Origin: Lutraria lutraria
Taxonomy: Eukaryota > Mollusca > Bivalvia > Venerida > Mactridae
DNA length: 64,000 nucleotides
NCBI GenBank assembly: GCA_964023205.1
Contig: OZ026835.1
Coordinates: 8,576,414-8,640,413 of the forward strand
Direction of reading: 5' to 3'
Shown here: in pieces, positions 36,015-48,424 of the stretch
Layout: each line of letters begins with the position of its first letter
Position numbering within the stretch: the first letter of the stretch is position 1
The notes under the pieces: model-generated
Told to the model about the DNA's origin: nothing
Databases searched by the model: none
What the model saw: only the letters and a program-made list of their open reading frames with translations
Program-made: the position numbers and the translations under genes

Positions 36015-36400
36015 TTACCTTTGAAAGAATTTCACCACCTTTGGACTTGAGCTTCGTCCCACTTTGAGAACACCTTGCACCCTACCCAGTCTTTGAATTA
36101 GTTTTTTGTGGCAGGTTGCCTGCCAATATACTTTATGAAGAAAACTCTCAAAAAATAGGTTGTCCGAATAAGGACTTAAAGAAGGTAAAAATCCATTCGG
36201 GCAGCCGGGCAACAAACTAATTCGAAGACTGCCAACCAATACAACTTCAACAACATGTTCATGTCTGTGGTACAAGCAACAGAGAGAGGTTCCCATGTTG
36301 ACAAAATGCGGTCAATCAAATCCTGCTCTATAATATTTGTGTTTAAATGCAACACTTCATGCTCAATGAATAAGTGGCAAGCAACCAAACTCTTAAATCT
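36015..36400 (-). pseudogene. Possible decayed coding fragment, unidentified
   Basis: Two minus-strand frames overlap and look like one protein broken by a frameshift. The upstream one reads CHLFIEHEVLHLNTNIIEQD, then LIDRILSTWEPLSVACTTDM and NMLLKLYWLAVFEL. The downstream one reads SPYSDNLFFESFLHKVYWQA, then TCHKKLIQRLGRVQGVLKVG. Composition is balanced, unlike neighbouring chance frames, and base composition is less AT-rich. I do not recognise the family. It could be a processed or decayed gene copy, or a real exon with an error. No convincing splice sites were fixed. Confidence 0.35.
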
Positions 36401-36469
36401 GTTTGGCCTCGGTATCTTACAGCTTGTATTTTCAGTATACGGCTATGAACACTCTGATGAAACTTAACT

Positions 36470-36985
36470 CTCCAGTAAAAGAAAACCAAAAAAGTTGCAA
36501 ACTGCCAGACGCATAAAAATCAAAGCTTCCTGCATACAGACATCTACATTAAAACAGGAAAGCCTATTGAAGCGAAATGTGAAGCCATAACATCACATTA
36601 AGATGGAGAAAGTTGACAGCAAGATACCTTCCCAAGAGTTGCTAGATTATCCTGGTATTTCAGATAACATTTCATCAATTCATGTCCCAAAAGACAAGCT
36701 TGATAATTTCATTTCTGGACAGCAGACATCCATATTCTCTATCTTAATATGACAACAAACTGATAGGAAGTCTCTGTAGTCTGAGATACTGATTCTTCGT
36801 AATATTGAGTAATAGTCAGACAATAACTGACTGACCCCAAGTGAAAATAATAATTCAAGGGTCAATAAAGACAGAATTTCTACCATGCTAACTTTAATTA
36901 TGTAACTGAAGAGAAACTTAGATCATTAAGCACATGCACTATCTCTTCAAGTGGAGTTCATGAATACATGAATATTTTATGATGA
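36470..36985. other. AT-rich non-coding DNA
   Basis: A 68-codon frame at 36680-36886 (-) has no motif. Nothing supportable. Confidence 0.35.
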
Positions 36986-36989
36986 ACTA

Positions 36990-37210
36990 TTTTTGAAAAT
37001 TTCAGGAGTTTAACACACACCCACTTGTCGGGTTGGACACTGGAACGGTACAATACCAGTCTTCACGCTAACCCACTAGACCACAGCCCTGGTCTAGTAA
37101 ATTTCTATTCGGGCTAGTGAATAAAATTTTTCAAAATTGTAAATTGGGCTAGTGGTAAATTGTTTATTTTTGATAGTCCAGTAATAGTTCAGGCTAGTGC
37201 TTTAAAAAAA
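36990..37210 (-). repeat. Degenerate SINE-like head plus 'ggctagtg' repeat
   Basis: In minus orientation, 'tctagtgggttagcgtgaag' with 'cagtgtccaacccgac' resembles a decayed tRNA-like head. Beside it, 'gggctagtg' occurs twice and 'aggctagtg' once within about 100 bp (37099-37200), a short interspersed tandem motif of unknown origin. Confidence 0.35.
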
Positions 37211-38940
37211 TTAGTTCGAACACTGCAATACTGATACCAGTATTTTAACGATACTTACTGATACCATTGCCATACCCAAGAATGATGCAAGAATTTGGCG
37301 GACAAGTAAGATATAGCATAATATATTTGTTTTTTGCGTAACCTGTTATCAATTGCTGAAGTTTTGATCGTTTTCAAAAAGAATTTGTATTTCTTACTCG
37401 TGATGCACAGCCTGAAATACGATGATTCGTTGACAATTGGAACTACTTCAAATGCGTAAAGTATCAATTACAGTAGCGGTAATTTTTTTAAATAGTCAGG
37501 GACCAGTACAAATTTACATGATTCTTGGTACTGTCTCAGTACCTAGTACTGCATGGTATACAACCCTCTCATTCATATACTAAATTATCAATTAAATCAA
37601 TAACTGAACTTTTCATCAATAAGACAGTTGCCAAGATAATGCAGGTAATTAACATTTAAAACTTATTTATTATACCAGCATTTTCACTTGAGACTTCATA
37701 AAACAAAATACAACAAGAACAAATATTGCAAGGACTTCATAAGAGAATGATTGGTGACTTTGACATCAAGCATATGATAACTGGATTTACCGTACACATC
37801 CATTTCAAGGCCTAAATTAAACATTTCTATGTTTGCCGTAATGCTACGAAAAATTAAAAATTTTGGGTAGGTATAGGTAGTAAATTTGTTCCCCTTTTTT
37901 AACCAAGACTGATTCAACAACTGTTATTGATTTAAACATGGATACCAAAAAAAATATGCAGATAAAAAAAAATATAGACATAAAAGTTAAAAGATCTTTT
38001 TTGGGCCACAGTCATTTTTCTGGGCCTGTTGCTATAGGGCAAACACTTGGCCTTACATGATATACCAGTTCTGATTCTCTCTAATTTAGCAATCTTTGCT
38101 TCAAACTGCTTTTTGTAGTCTGAATTAGACTTATCTTAATTCTCTGCAAACCTATTGGCATTCTCCAAATTAATTTTCTATATAAATAGTGAATAATTTT
38201 CAGCATCGTCTCTGGATACCACTTCTCCAGTATCACAATTGAGACAGAACATCAACTTTTCTACACATACAATGGTCATAGAAATAAATTGATATCTAAG
38301 AAATATATGAACCTACAGTACTGAATTATTCCCAGAGAGTTACATCATTGCCACAAAATTTGATTAGGTAAACAGATGAGCAAACATCAAATAAATTCCA
38401 ATTTTCTCACAAATGCATTATTCATACTTCCATGACCAGCATAATAAAACATGTAATTTTCCGAGTCGAGTCGTTCATCTATCTTTCAAATTTCATTAGG
38501 TTGAGGTAAACAGACAAAATATAGTCAGATACAGCATGTTACAGCATAGTCAATAAGATTGCATGATAAACTCATTGATTTGTAAATTATAGTTTATCTG
38601 AACACAGTTTGTACATATCTCTGGAATTTAGCCTTGACTGATAAAGCTAAATGCATTAAGTTCAAAATTAAAGTAAGTCTTATAGTACATGTAGTTATAG
38701 ATGATTTAACTGGAAAACAAAATTTCTGAAATGTTTAAATTTTATACAATGATAATCAGTAGGCGTTTTTGAGGTGAAGACAGCATGCTATCAATAAAAT
38801 TATCAAAATAAACAATCCTTACTCAAGCAATGACAAATCTGAGATGATCATAAATGCGTGTGCTGTCATTGGCTGTGTGAGTACATTAGTTATTTATCTG
38901 TTGTTTAACAATCCATTCGACATCTATGGCCATTTCAGGC
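37211..38940. other. AT-rich non-coding DNA
   Basis: No exon, RNA gene or clear repeat seen. Frames at 37255-37920 (-) lack motifs. Confidence 0.4.
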
Positions 38941-38944
38941 CTCC

Positions 38945-39022
38945 GTCAAATAGTTATTCATAGTTCATGAATTATTTATGAGCTATGCAATAAAAGTTCC
39001 TGTTTTCATGAATTCCATTCAA
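38945..39022. repeat. TTCATGAA-rich dispersed repeat, second copy
   Basis: Matches 29350-29460 in order: 'catagttcatgaattattta', 'tgttttcatgaattccattc'. It directly abuts a G14 run and the inverted SINE. Confidence 0.6.
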
Positions 39023-39024
39023 AG

Positions 39025-39297
39025 CGGGGGGGGGGGGGAGATAAGATACAGGAGAACCATGCATTTATAACCTCTTTTCGAATACCGGTGGTTGTTCTTG
39101 GTTCTTTATCTTGCCCGGTGTAAGGTACATGTAGAAACCCGCCTTGCCCTTTTTCTGTGATTTTTCAAACACAGTACTTGATTATGAAGTTGGGATGGGA
39201 ACGCTGAAAAATTCCAAAGCCAGAGCCAAGATTGGAACTCACAACCTTACATTTAGTATTCCAGCACATTAACCACTCAACCACACATCACCCCATG
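39025..39297 (-). repeat. tRNA-derived SINE, family A, inverted
   Basis: In minus orientation: tRNA-like head 'ttaatgtgctggaatactaa' with 'aaggttgtgagttccaatc', then 'ggaatttttcagcgttcc', 'caagtactgtgtttgaaaaa', 'ggcgggtttctacatgta' and 'ctgtatcttatctcccc'. These match the 23.14-kb copy block by block. The final tail block is missing. Confidence 0.75.
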
Positions 39298-39299
39298 TG

Positions 39300-40895
39300 A
39301 GTACATTAGTCAAATAGCCACAATAGGGTGCTTAGTTGCTTGGTAGAGTAATAATTATGGTTCAAAAACAAACAAACAAAAAACAATGTTGACCATCTAT
39401 TAGTTAATTTAAATTAATATGAAAGCTAAAGCAGTTGAAAGTACTAAATTGTCATATACATTTAGTAAGGCAATATTTTAGAAGACATTGACTGTACAAT
39501 TAGAAAGTAAGGACACTGACTAAACAGTAACAAATGGAGACAGGATTGATGTGAAATACAATGGAAATAAAATCAAAATTCCAATGAGCAGTGGAACTGA
39601 AAACAGTCATCATACAGGAAATTACAGTGGCAACAGAAACATAGAAAATAGTCCAAAAGCAATAAGAATCATTTAATGATATGTTAAAGATGGCAGTAGC
39701 CATATTAGCAATAGCAAGGATGAGGTTAGCCATGTTCATGGGCAATAATCAAATTACTGTAAGTACTTGTGGAAACTGAACTGAATGATGCAAGAAATTT
39801 AATCATCAAAATCATAAGACATAATAATTATGTTGTTGAAAAAGTACTAATGGAAACAGTACTTAATAGACTTGCACTGCATCATAGAACAAGAACTAGT
39901 TAAACAATGGTAAGGCGGGTGTAGAAAAAAATAGTACATTTGGTCTGCACCAAAATTCATGTACGTCAAGCTTTAGTGAGGGCTATGGAAAGCTATTGTG
40001 CAGCTTCCAAAAATGGAGACAATGTCAGTCCTGTATATTTTTAACTACTCTTCTTTACAATATTTCACATTTATTTTTAAGACAAAAGTATTATATCATT
40101 GACATCAGAGTCAGGACACTGAATTTCCATTGCCAGAATAAATATATAATATTAGAAGCCAACACTATAACTGTCAAAACAACATAGTTTACAACAGTAA
40201 CCACTGATGAAGCATGAAATTTGATCATCAATATTATAAAGAAACATTATGGTGTTGAAATATAACATAAGTTCCCAGTATCAGTTCCCCATAAGTTTAC
40301 AAAATACAAAAAAATGTAGTATCTATCATCTTTCTGAGTAAACACCGTTCTCAATAGTAAATATAATTATGCCAACATAAATAGAAAATTCAATATAAGT
40401 TTCCAACTAAAAGAAACATGGAACAATACATTGTAGAGGTAAGACATAAATAAATCAAACATAGACACATGAGGTATCGCAAGAGAGGTCATGATCCCAT
40501 TGGTTTTGGGGCCAGTAAATCAAAATTACAAATGAAGTCAGAAACTTCGCACATCTAATGAAAATGCAACATATAGGTCTGTACATCCTTAGTATTCAAT
40601 TGCCTGATGCAAGTTTGCCTCCAACAAAATATTTAACTTGTTATTCCAATGTAAAGCAGTACAATACCTTTTGATGTTAGTCATTATAAAACTCCACTAT
40701 TTATTATATACAGCAGATGAAAAATATCATTATATGATAAACACTATATAATACACTGATGAGCTGTGTGACATTCAAACATTTTGTCTATATCATAAAT
40801 ATGACATATTATCTCTTAGATAAGAAATGCACTGTTTATCGGCATGTTAAGTGCACTTCAGTAAGAAATATCTATATCCATTGCGCACCTAAAAT
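39300..40895. other. AT-rich non-coding DNA
   Basis: 39945-40015 shares 'aattcatgta' and 'ggctatggaaagct' with 24.87 kb, another small dispersed repeat. Frames at 39500-39745 (-) and 39996-40187 (+) have no motif. Confidence 0.4.
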
Positions 40896-40904
40896 GTAAT
40901 GAAA

Positions 40905-41840
40905 AGGGTATAAATTTTCCTTCCTCAAAGTCAGCACGATCTTTACAGTGAACTCCTATCTGTAATGTTTTTTAAACAGACAAAATTTTCCTCTCCTAAC
41001 TTTTCCCTAACACCATTTTAGCGTAGGAACCCCGGCACTTTTTTCATCGAATCAAAATAGTGACTTCTAGAGTGTTCACAAGGTTTTCCTTCAATTTGCC
41101 CAGGTAACCTAGTTTAAGACCCCAAATGACCCATTATCGAACTCAACCAAGATTTGTGAGAATCTAACTAAAAATGTGGCCTCTTGTATGTTCACAAGGC
41201 AAAAGTTGATGCTGCACGGGAGTGCACGCTGTACGAGGCCGGACAAAGACCGATCACAAAAACCAGGCCCCTTTTTAAGCCATTTTTGGGTCTGGTATTC
41301 TCTCCTGTTCCCCAAGTAAAAACAGTATAATTATATTTTCCCCACTGAGAGAATAAATTCCCCATAATTAAAAAAAAAATCCACAAATTTAATTTTTCAC
41401 AATGAAAATTTCCACCATCAATGGGACCCGATACCTCTTCCCAAAAACAGGGAAAAAAGGGCTGAAAGCTCACCCTGAACACAATTTAAGTGCTAAAAAT
41501 GTATTTTGGCCAGTTTTATACGTTTGACAAAATATTCAATACAGAATATTTGTAGCGGGGTTTAATAAATGACTTGGTGCTAAAAAGCAACCACAATCGA
41601 CGGTAACATATTTCTATTCATATTTACATACTGAAACATATTTAGTTCTCGGTTTACGCAAAATCTCATTTCAGGCTTGAAACAATTGCAATCAAAAAGG
41701 CACCCGTTTTAAAACGTTGCAGGAGTTTCCAGTAAGGATTGGCCCGGTATGAGGAAAGAAAAATTTATACCCGTTCAAAGCTGCTGCAGGTAATCACTGT
41801 AAAGATTGGTCAGGTGCCGAAAGGATATGAGGTATCATAT
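40905..41840. repeat. Repeat complex with inverted flanks and an 'accgatcac' element
   Basis: 'gggtataaattttccttcct' near 40908 and its degenerate inverted form near 41750 ('aaagaaaaatttataccc') flank the block. Adjoining words 'tttacag.gaactcct' and 'ttactggaaactcct' also pair. Inside, 41030-41270 reads 'aggtaacctagtttaagacc', 'aaaaatgtggcctct', 'gttcacaaggcaaaagttga' and 'ggacaaagaccgatcac', a combination I remember from bivalve tandem-core elements. 41280-41470 is related to 28.8-29.1 kb. The open frames here are not genes. Confidence 0.5.
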
Positions 41841-41844
41841 CTGT

Positions 41845-42320
41845 GACTTAAATCATTGGATACAATAATATGCCAAGAAACAAAATGTCATTATTATAAG
41901 AAAAATGTATGTTTCTAACCAAATACTCGCATATAATATTCCAAAACACAATTATTATACCATCACTCATACTACAAAGAGTATATTTTCATTGAAATAT
42001 CACTAGAGGTGTAACAAAAGTCAATAGTATCAGCCCAAGTTATCACAATAGCAAATAGTGTGATAGTTGAAAATCAAAATTGAACTATCAATACCATCAT
42101 CGATAGTACAAGCTACCAACGACTTTTTACTTTAGTTGTTTATTACAGGGGTTTATTACATAATATATTACATGTTCATGATTGTTTGTATTTCATGTAA
42201 CTGTATTCTTGTTCAACAAAATAAGTTCAGAACAATATAAGTTGTAAAAGTTTGTTCAAATGTTACTATAAAACCTTATACATAATTTCACATACAGATT
42301 TGTGCCACAGAGAAACAGTC
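41845..42320. other. AT-rich non-coding DNA
   Basis: Nothing supportable. Confidence 0.4.
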
Positions 42321-42321
42321 A

Positions 42322-42755
42322 TGATTGCTTAATTTAGAATTGTCAGTTACAAACAGTACACTGTATTTCTTTATATATAAAGGTGTGTCAATTACAAACA
42401 GTATTGCTTAATTCAGATGTGTCAATTACAAACAGTATTGCTTAATTCAGATGTGTCAATTACAAACAGTATTGCTTAATTCAGATGTGTCAATTACTAA
42501 CTGTATTGCTAAATTCAGATGTGTCAATTACTAACTGTATTGCTTAATTCAGATGTGTCAATTACTAACTGTATTGCTTAATTCAGATGTGTCAATTACT
42601 AACTGTATTGCTTAATTCAGATGTGTCAATTACTAACTGTATTGCTTAATTCAGATGTGTCAATTACTAACTGTATTGCTTAATTCAGATGTGTCAATTA
42701 CTAACTGTATTGCTTAATTCAGGTGTGTCAATTACAAACAGTATTGCTTCCAAGC
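42322..42755. repeat. 34-bp tandem repeat, about 11-12 copies
   Basis: 'gtgtcaattactaactgtat' + 'tgcttaattcagat' recurs every 34 bp from about 42385 to 42728. Outer copies read 'acaaacagtattgc' and inner ones 'actaactgtattgc', so the centre was homogenised after divergence from the edges. Confidence 0.95.
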
Positions 42756-43450
42756 TGGTAAATACTGGCTTAGAATCTAGTTAAATTTTACTTGCCTAGA
42801 ATTCTTCTGCTATGTATTGAGTACAGTTTACATGTACTAACATTGTCCTCCACAGAGTAATAACTAATCAATTTATACTCCAGTCAATATGTTCCATTAT
42901 AATGATAAAGGTGATTGACTTTTTAACTTCAAAAATTGTGAACGTCCATGTTATAGTTCTCTGAAACATGTTATCCCGAAACACTGAACATTAATAAACT
43001 GGTGTAGTATTTATGTAAGCATTCCTGTAGGTGACATTTCCGACTGATTGATACTGAAAAGTCAAAGCGGTAAAACCTTTGGATAACCTCATACCTAGCG
43101 ATATTAATTTACTATAAGTTGACTAAACATTGATTTTCATAACTCTATCAGTCCCATGAGATGGACCTTGGTGATATTCTATTCCAGGTGTGGATTGAAA
43201 TACCGAACATTAAGGTTAATATTCCACTTAATTATCACATTGATGCACTAAATTAAGTTCTAATTGGTCCATGACCTTTCATTAGTTACTGGTAGCTATA
43301 AATGGTGGAGTATGAGCTTTAATTGGATGACCTAATCTAAGGATGTTCACTCTGATTAGTTGGTCAGTCTGCTCTTAATTTTTGTACAGGTTTCCAGTAT
43401 TTCATCTGTATTTCAACTTGAGATTGAGTCTATCTTATTCTAACATTGAG
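42756..43450. other. AT-rich non-coding DNA
   Basis: Nothing supportable. Confidence 0.4.
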
Positions 43451-43455
43451 ACATT

Positions 43456-43533
43456 TCGAGGGTTCAACGCAACACTGTCCTAACTCATATTGAAATAAGA
43501 ACAAGTTATGACAGTGTTGCCCTGAGCCCTCGA
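43456..43533. repeat. 78-nt hairpin with 30-bp arms
   Basis: The left arm (43456-43485) begins TCGAGGGTTCAACGCAACAC and continues TGTCCTAACT. The right arm (43504-43533), as reverse complement, begins TCGAGGGCTCAGGGCAACAC and continues TGTCATAACT. 26 of 30 positions pair, around an 18-nt loop. The arms are GC-rich for this window. It may be a foldback or MITE-type element, or a transcribed hairpin. Confidence 0.8.
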
Positions 43534-43539
43534 TTTTAG

Positions 43540-44490
43540 CTGAAATGTAATGATGATAAAAAAATACGTAAAAAATAGGCAGTATTTGAGTAAACAAATA
43601 ATTACGGATTCTGTCCTAAACAATTGTAACAACAACGCTTTTAACCAATCAGAAAACTCCTACTTCAACTGAAGATTCTGTATCAAACATTTTCATTGGT
43701 TACAAATGTAAGTCCAAAGCAATACTAAGACAGCATGCTGAAAAATTTCATGTCAACCAATATCTGCCAGGTACATTCATTGATATGAAGAGCTTTGTTT
43801 ACAAAGCAATGAGAATTTTAAAATGTTGTTGTTGTTGTATTTAACAGGAGAATTATATCTTTAATTGAGAGACATTATGAACTGTTATATTGTCTAAAGT
43901 TCTGAACCATTCACAAAGGAAACAATGAACTCCTCAGAACATACAAATTGAACTATCATTGACAACCCTAATATCACAAATTATCACAATTACAAATATA
44001 ATTCACAGGTTGAAAATTTCCTGACTAATGATCGACAATTTATGATACGGCAAAAATAAATGCTGGTTTCCACTAACACCCAAAAAACAACATAGCATAA
44101 CTTAACTTTAAAATACAATCTTTAGTTAAGAGAGATAATATAGTCCTTATGGAATTTAAATCTCAGACCAAAAAAAATGCTGGGGTCGGCAGAAAAAAGG
44201 GTCAGTTTGGCTGCCAGAAACCAGGAATGTTTTATCACACCTTAATACAAGAATTAAAGCTTTAAATCAAGTAGCCTCACTTACCCACTTAGTACATAAT
44301 AAGCACTGGCTGACATTCATTTTCTTCCTTAAAGGACTAATTAAATATACTGGATCACATGTTTTATAACACTCAAGTCTAATATCAAGTGATGTGAACT
44401 AAAAATTAGAGAGACTTGAACAATATGGATCTGTATGTCACTCTATGTTTCATTGAAATACCAAGAAACTTAAGACTTATTACCTCCCTT
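43540..44490. other. AT-rich non-coding DNA
   Basis: 44145-44235 contains 'aatctcagacca' and 'gctggggtcggcag', fragments of dispersed repeats also seen at 28.6 and 21.9 kb. Nothing else. Confidence 0.4.
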
Positions 44491-44499
44491 GAGTGCTTA

Positions 44500-45195
44500 C
44501 ATTTGAGTGCTGAGTGAGAGATGAGTGCTTAGACTTGAGTGCTGAGACATGAGTGCTCAAAATATGAGTGCTGAGAACTGAGCATTGATATTATATGAGT
44601 GCTGATTTATGAATGCCCAGATACAAGAGCTGAGAAATGAATGCTGATATATAAGTGCTGAGATTTGAGTGCCAATATATGAGTGCTGAGATGTGAGTAC
44701 TGAGATGTGAGTGCTGATATATGAGTGCTGAGATTTGAGTGCTGATATATGAGTGCTGAGATGTGAGAACTGAGATTTGAGTGATGAGATTTGATAGCTG
44801 ATATATGAGTGCTGAGATTTTAGTGCTGATATATGAATGCTGAGATGTGAGAACTGAGATTTGAGTGATGAGATTTGAGTTCTGATATATGGGTGCTGAA
44901 ATTTGAGTGCTGAGATTTGAGTGCTGATATATGAGTGCTGAGATGTGAGTACTGAGATGTGAATGCTGATATATGAGTGCTGAGATTTGAGTGCTGATAT
45001 GTGAATGCTGAGATGTGAGAACTGAGATTTGAGTGATGAGATTTGATAGCTGATATATGAGTGCTGAGATTTGAACGCTGATATATGAGTGCTGAGATTT
45101 GATAGCTGATATATGAGTGCTGAGATTTGAGTGCTGAGATATGAGAACTGAGATTTGAGTGATGAGATTTGAGTGATGCGATTTGAGAATTGATT
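44500..45195. repeat. 14-bp repeat array with 42-bp multiples
   Basis: About 50 units of 'gagtgctgagattt', 'gagtgctgatatat', 'gagaactgagattt' and similar. The phrase 'gagaactgagatttgagtga' (two copies end differently) lies at 44765, 44849, 45017 and 45143, spaced 84, 168 and 126 bp, all multiples of 42. That keeps a 131-codon Ser/His-rich frame open on the minus strand (44820-45215), cycling every 14 residues. I regard it as a consequence of the repeat. Confidence 0.92.
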
Positions 45196-45199
45196 ATGT

Positions 45200-45930
45200 A
45201 TCCACAGAATTCCAATTAACAGGTAAGGAAATAATATACAAGCTTATCAAATGGTACAAAAGTACTACAGACATAGGTTGGAAACACTCCATCAGTATTA
45301 TATCAATAAGTACAGCAAAAAGACTGACTACATTGTAAGTACTGTTCTTTCTATTTTCTGTGAATGTTTCCCACTATTTTATAGCTATCACCATGAAAGC
45401 AATCTTAAGCAAACAATACACTAAGAACTCATCAATAAACTTTCATGTTCACAATGCAATATTACCAATGACGTTCACAGACTCACTTTCCACAGATCAT
45501 TGTGAAGGTCTTACCATTAAGTAAATGAAGCCTTACTAATGTTGTAAGAACAATGTATGTTTACTACATTGTAAGTAACAAAACAGAAGGTGGTATGTTT
45601 CATTGATACTTTACAGAATTTATGTATATAAATTTAGCTGACATTTTCAACATTTTATAGGCAACACAATGCCAACAGATTATACAATTAGGCTGGAAAA
45701 ATAATTATTTGTAGTGATACCTGTCTGACCACAACTATTAGGGTAGGTAGGTCTAAAACGGTTCATTTCTATGTTTTCTATAATCATAACTTTGGTGCCA
45801 ATAAGGACAATAACATTAATTTTGTTCTAAAATACTTTTGTGCTCTAGATTTCACCATTAGAAAGCTAAAACACAGAGTGGATCAGATAACTGTAAGCTG
45901 TAAGCACATTCTGAAGATGAAAGAATACAC
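45200..45930. other. AT-rich non-coding DNA
   Basis: Nothing supportable. Confidence 0.4.
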
Positions 45931-45937
45931 CAGTCCT

Positions 45938-46022
45938 GCTGCGGCCATTATCCAGTGGTTATAGTACTGGACTTTTAACCTAGCTGCTGATCCGGATTCG
46001 AATCCAGGACGCGACAGATCAT
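45938..46022 (+). repeat. tRNA-like head, probably SINE-derived
   Basis: Box A 'ttatccagtggttatagtac' and a perfect box B with T-stem 'ggattcgaatcc' frame a possible anticodon loop 'cttttaa' (Lys-like TTT). The acceptor stem does not pair properly and no poly-T terminator follows at the right place, so a functional tRNA is unlikely. The head resembles other SINE heads in the window only in its boxes. Confidence 0.5.
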
Positions 46023-46029
46023 ACCCTTC

Positions 46030-48360
46030 TATGAAAACAACAATTTTTCTCAATATGATAAGAAGTTGTTGGCTCCTCATGAAAGGATAAGTTAATTCTG
46101 GTTAGAATACAATCAGGTAGCCACATGTAAAGAATTAGACATGTGGTGATACATATTACCAGGATTATCAGATATATTCATATGTCAAGATATGAACATT
46201 TTAATGCAAACAATACTATCAACAGCCCGATATTCTTCACAGATATACCTCAAATGGGAAATGCGAACAATATTTTTTAAAGGGCTAATGAATTTACTAT
46301 ATTCATATTGTGCTCATATTCATTTAAGACCAAAGAATTTGGGGGTGAATACCTACCAAAGAAATTCCTTTCATATAATAATTCCATACCTAACTTATAC
46401 ATCCATGTATTTATGAGTCTTGTGCACCCCTAGCCTTGGCACTACAAAATCAATTTAAAAAGCTATCAAGTAAATAAATAAATAATGCTCACATCCAAAG
46501 GCTGAAATAATCTGCTCAATAGCATAAACCGTGTAATCACTGCAGAATTTTTGTATCATAAATGTTTGAACTGATCCAATCAAACACACTTAAATATGAT
46601 AAAGCAATTTTAACTGCTACAATAATCTTAAACTAGTTAATTTTGCAAGATGTTTATCTATCTTGTCCATGCTAATTTCTTATCAATGTTTACAAAAAAT
46701 AGATTACCTGACTATACTAAAGTTAAGCAAATTTCAGAGATAACAGCATGTAAACAACAGAAAGTCGTTCAGTGGTGTCAAAGTGTTTTGACTTACAGAC
46801 CAAGTGCTACATTATTCAACTCAGTACTACAAATGACCATATAGATCTGAACTAAAACACTATGCATTATCACATATCATGCATATGAAATCATTGTGTT
46901 TGATATGTAATCATTATTTATAAGTATATGTTAAAAGTGCAATATTGAACAATATTTTGAACAGCTTTTTTTTTTTTTTTAAATTATGTGAATCCAACCA
47001 CTTATTTGCAGGGGAAAAAATAAGGCAGGATGAAGAAATATTTTCTGTTTCGTATCACTGAATAAATATAACATAATCATTTGTTTACAAGCATTTTGGC
47101 AGTGTTTAAGTACTAGTCTATAAATGTGACATACACTGTTTTGACCCGATTATCATTATGCCACATACTTCAGTAAAATATTTCATTTATTAAGTATGCA
47201 TGGTCAACCATGCCTATCGAGTAAACTTGTAGATGAATGAAATTATTATGCTAAATTAGTAAATAGAAGAAACGTTTGCTTGTTTGATTTGAGAAATGTT
47301 TAAAGGACCAAAACAAGTAAATATGTGTACATATCACTATTAAAACAGGTCAAACAAATAAAGTATAGTTTATTCCATTAGAAACACATATCACTAATAT
47401 TCTAAATTTCTACTTGATAAGACTTTAAGACATTAACAATAAAAATAATTATAGTAATCACTAATGGAACAAAGTTTTTAAAAACAGCTGAAAATGTCAG
47501 CAAGCAATATATTACCTCTAACAGGAAGTCGATCTGTATATAAAATACATTGAAAAAGAAAGTAGAATAAAATCAATAAAGGGGACAAGATGATGAAAAA
47601 GTTTTGATCATTTGGAATCTGTTAACTCTTTTTCTAAAGTGCTCATGCCTTAAAGGGCTCATTTGGCGCCTGCTTTTACGATAATCCTACAATGAGTGTC
47701 AATAAATTCAATTAAGTGACAAGTTTTAGTTTACCTGTAATTTGTAAGAAATTAGTATACAATTCCACAAAACCTACATAAAATACACAAACTTTTTCAC
47801 AAATTGTATTGTATAAAACAATTAAATTTCATTCAAATGGAAAGGACACATGCAAAAGACTATATTTTTTTCACAGGTGAACAAAAAAAATGTAAAATGA
47901 GAAATTTAATTAAATTTTAATTTACGAATGAACTCCTGTAAGATAATGTCATGTAATATATTCTTACAATGAAACTGACCAACGACAAACAAAAATCAAC
48001 TTACCATTGAGATTTCATCCAACCACACGTCATTTAAACTTTAAAATACAATGTTTTCATACTCGTTTTAAAGATAGAAAATGGCTAGTTTATATCTAAG
48101 GGAAGTAACTCTTGCAATCATGTTGGCTTGTTATCGACACATTTCCGTTCCGTAAAGATTTACGGAAAAATAGCTCTTATAATTTGACATATCAATTAGT
48201 ACGAATTGAGCGATAATTGAATGTGTTGAAATAAAAAAATGTATACTATCTGTACTTATTCATAATTATTGTTTATGCTCAGATATATTTATTTTATGGA
48301 AAAAATGTTTCAGTTTCTTTGCTAACTTTATTTCTTATTAAAAAATCAATATGTAAATTA
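46030..48360. other. AT-rich non-coding DNA
   Basis: A T15 run lies near 46967. Frames at 46192-46416 and 46650-46844 (+) have no motif. 48100-48115 'aagggaagtaact' is a short dispersed phrase also at 10194. Confidence 0.4.
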
Positions 48361-48374
48361 GTTATCGTTTTATG

Positions 48375-48409
48375 CAGAGACTTAGATTACATTGTAATCT
48401 AAGTCTCTG
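48375..48409. repeat. 35-nt palindrome, perfect 17-bp arms
   Basis: CAGAGACTTAGATTACA, a single T, then its exact reverse complement. It lies about 200 bp from the second palindrome at 48581, and the word 'gacttagattaca' recurs near 62083 beside the related palindrome there. Confidence 0.95.
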
Positions 48410-48424
48410 TTTTATGGAATATAT

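Noticed and set aside
44820..45215. 131-codon Ser/His-rich frame as a gene
   Set aside because: It is a product of the 14-bp array. Kept only as a finding because spacing in multiples of 42 is notable.
45938..46022. Functional tRNA-Lys
   Set aside because: Boxes A and B are good, but acceptor pairing fails and no proper terminator follows; better explained as a SINE head.
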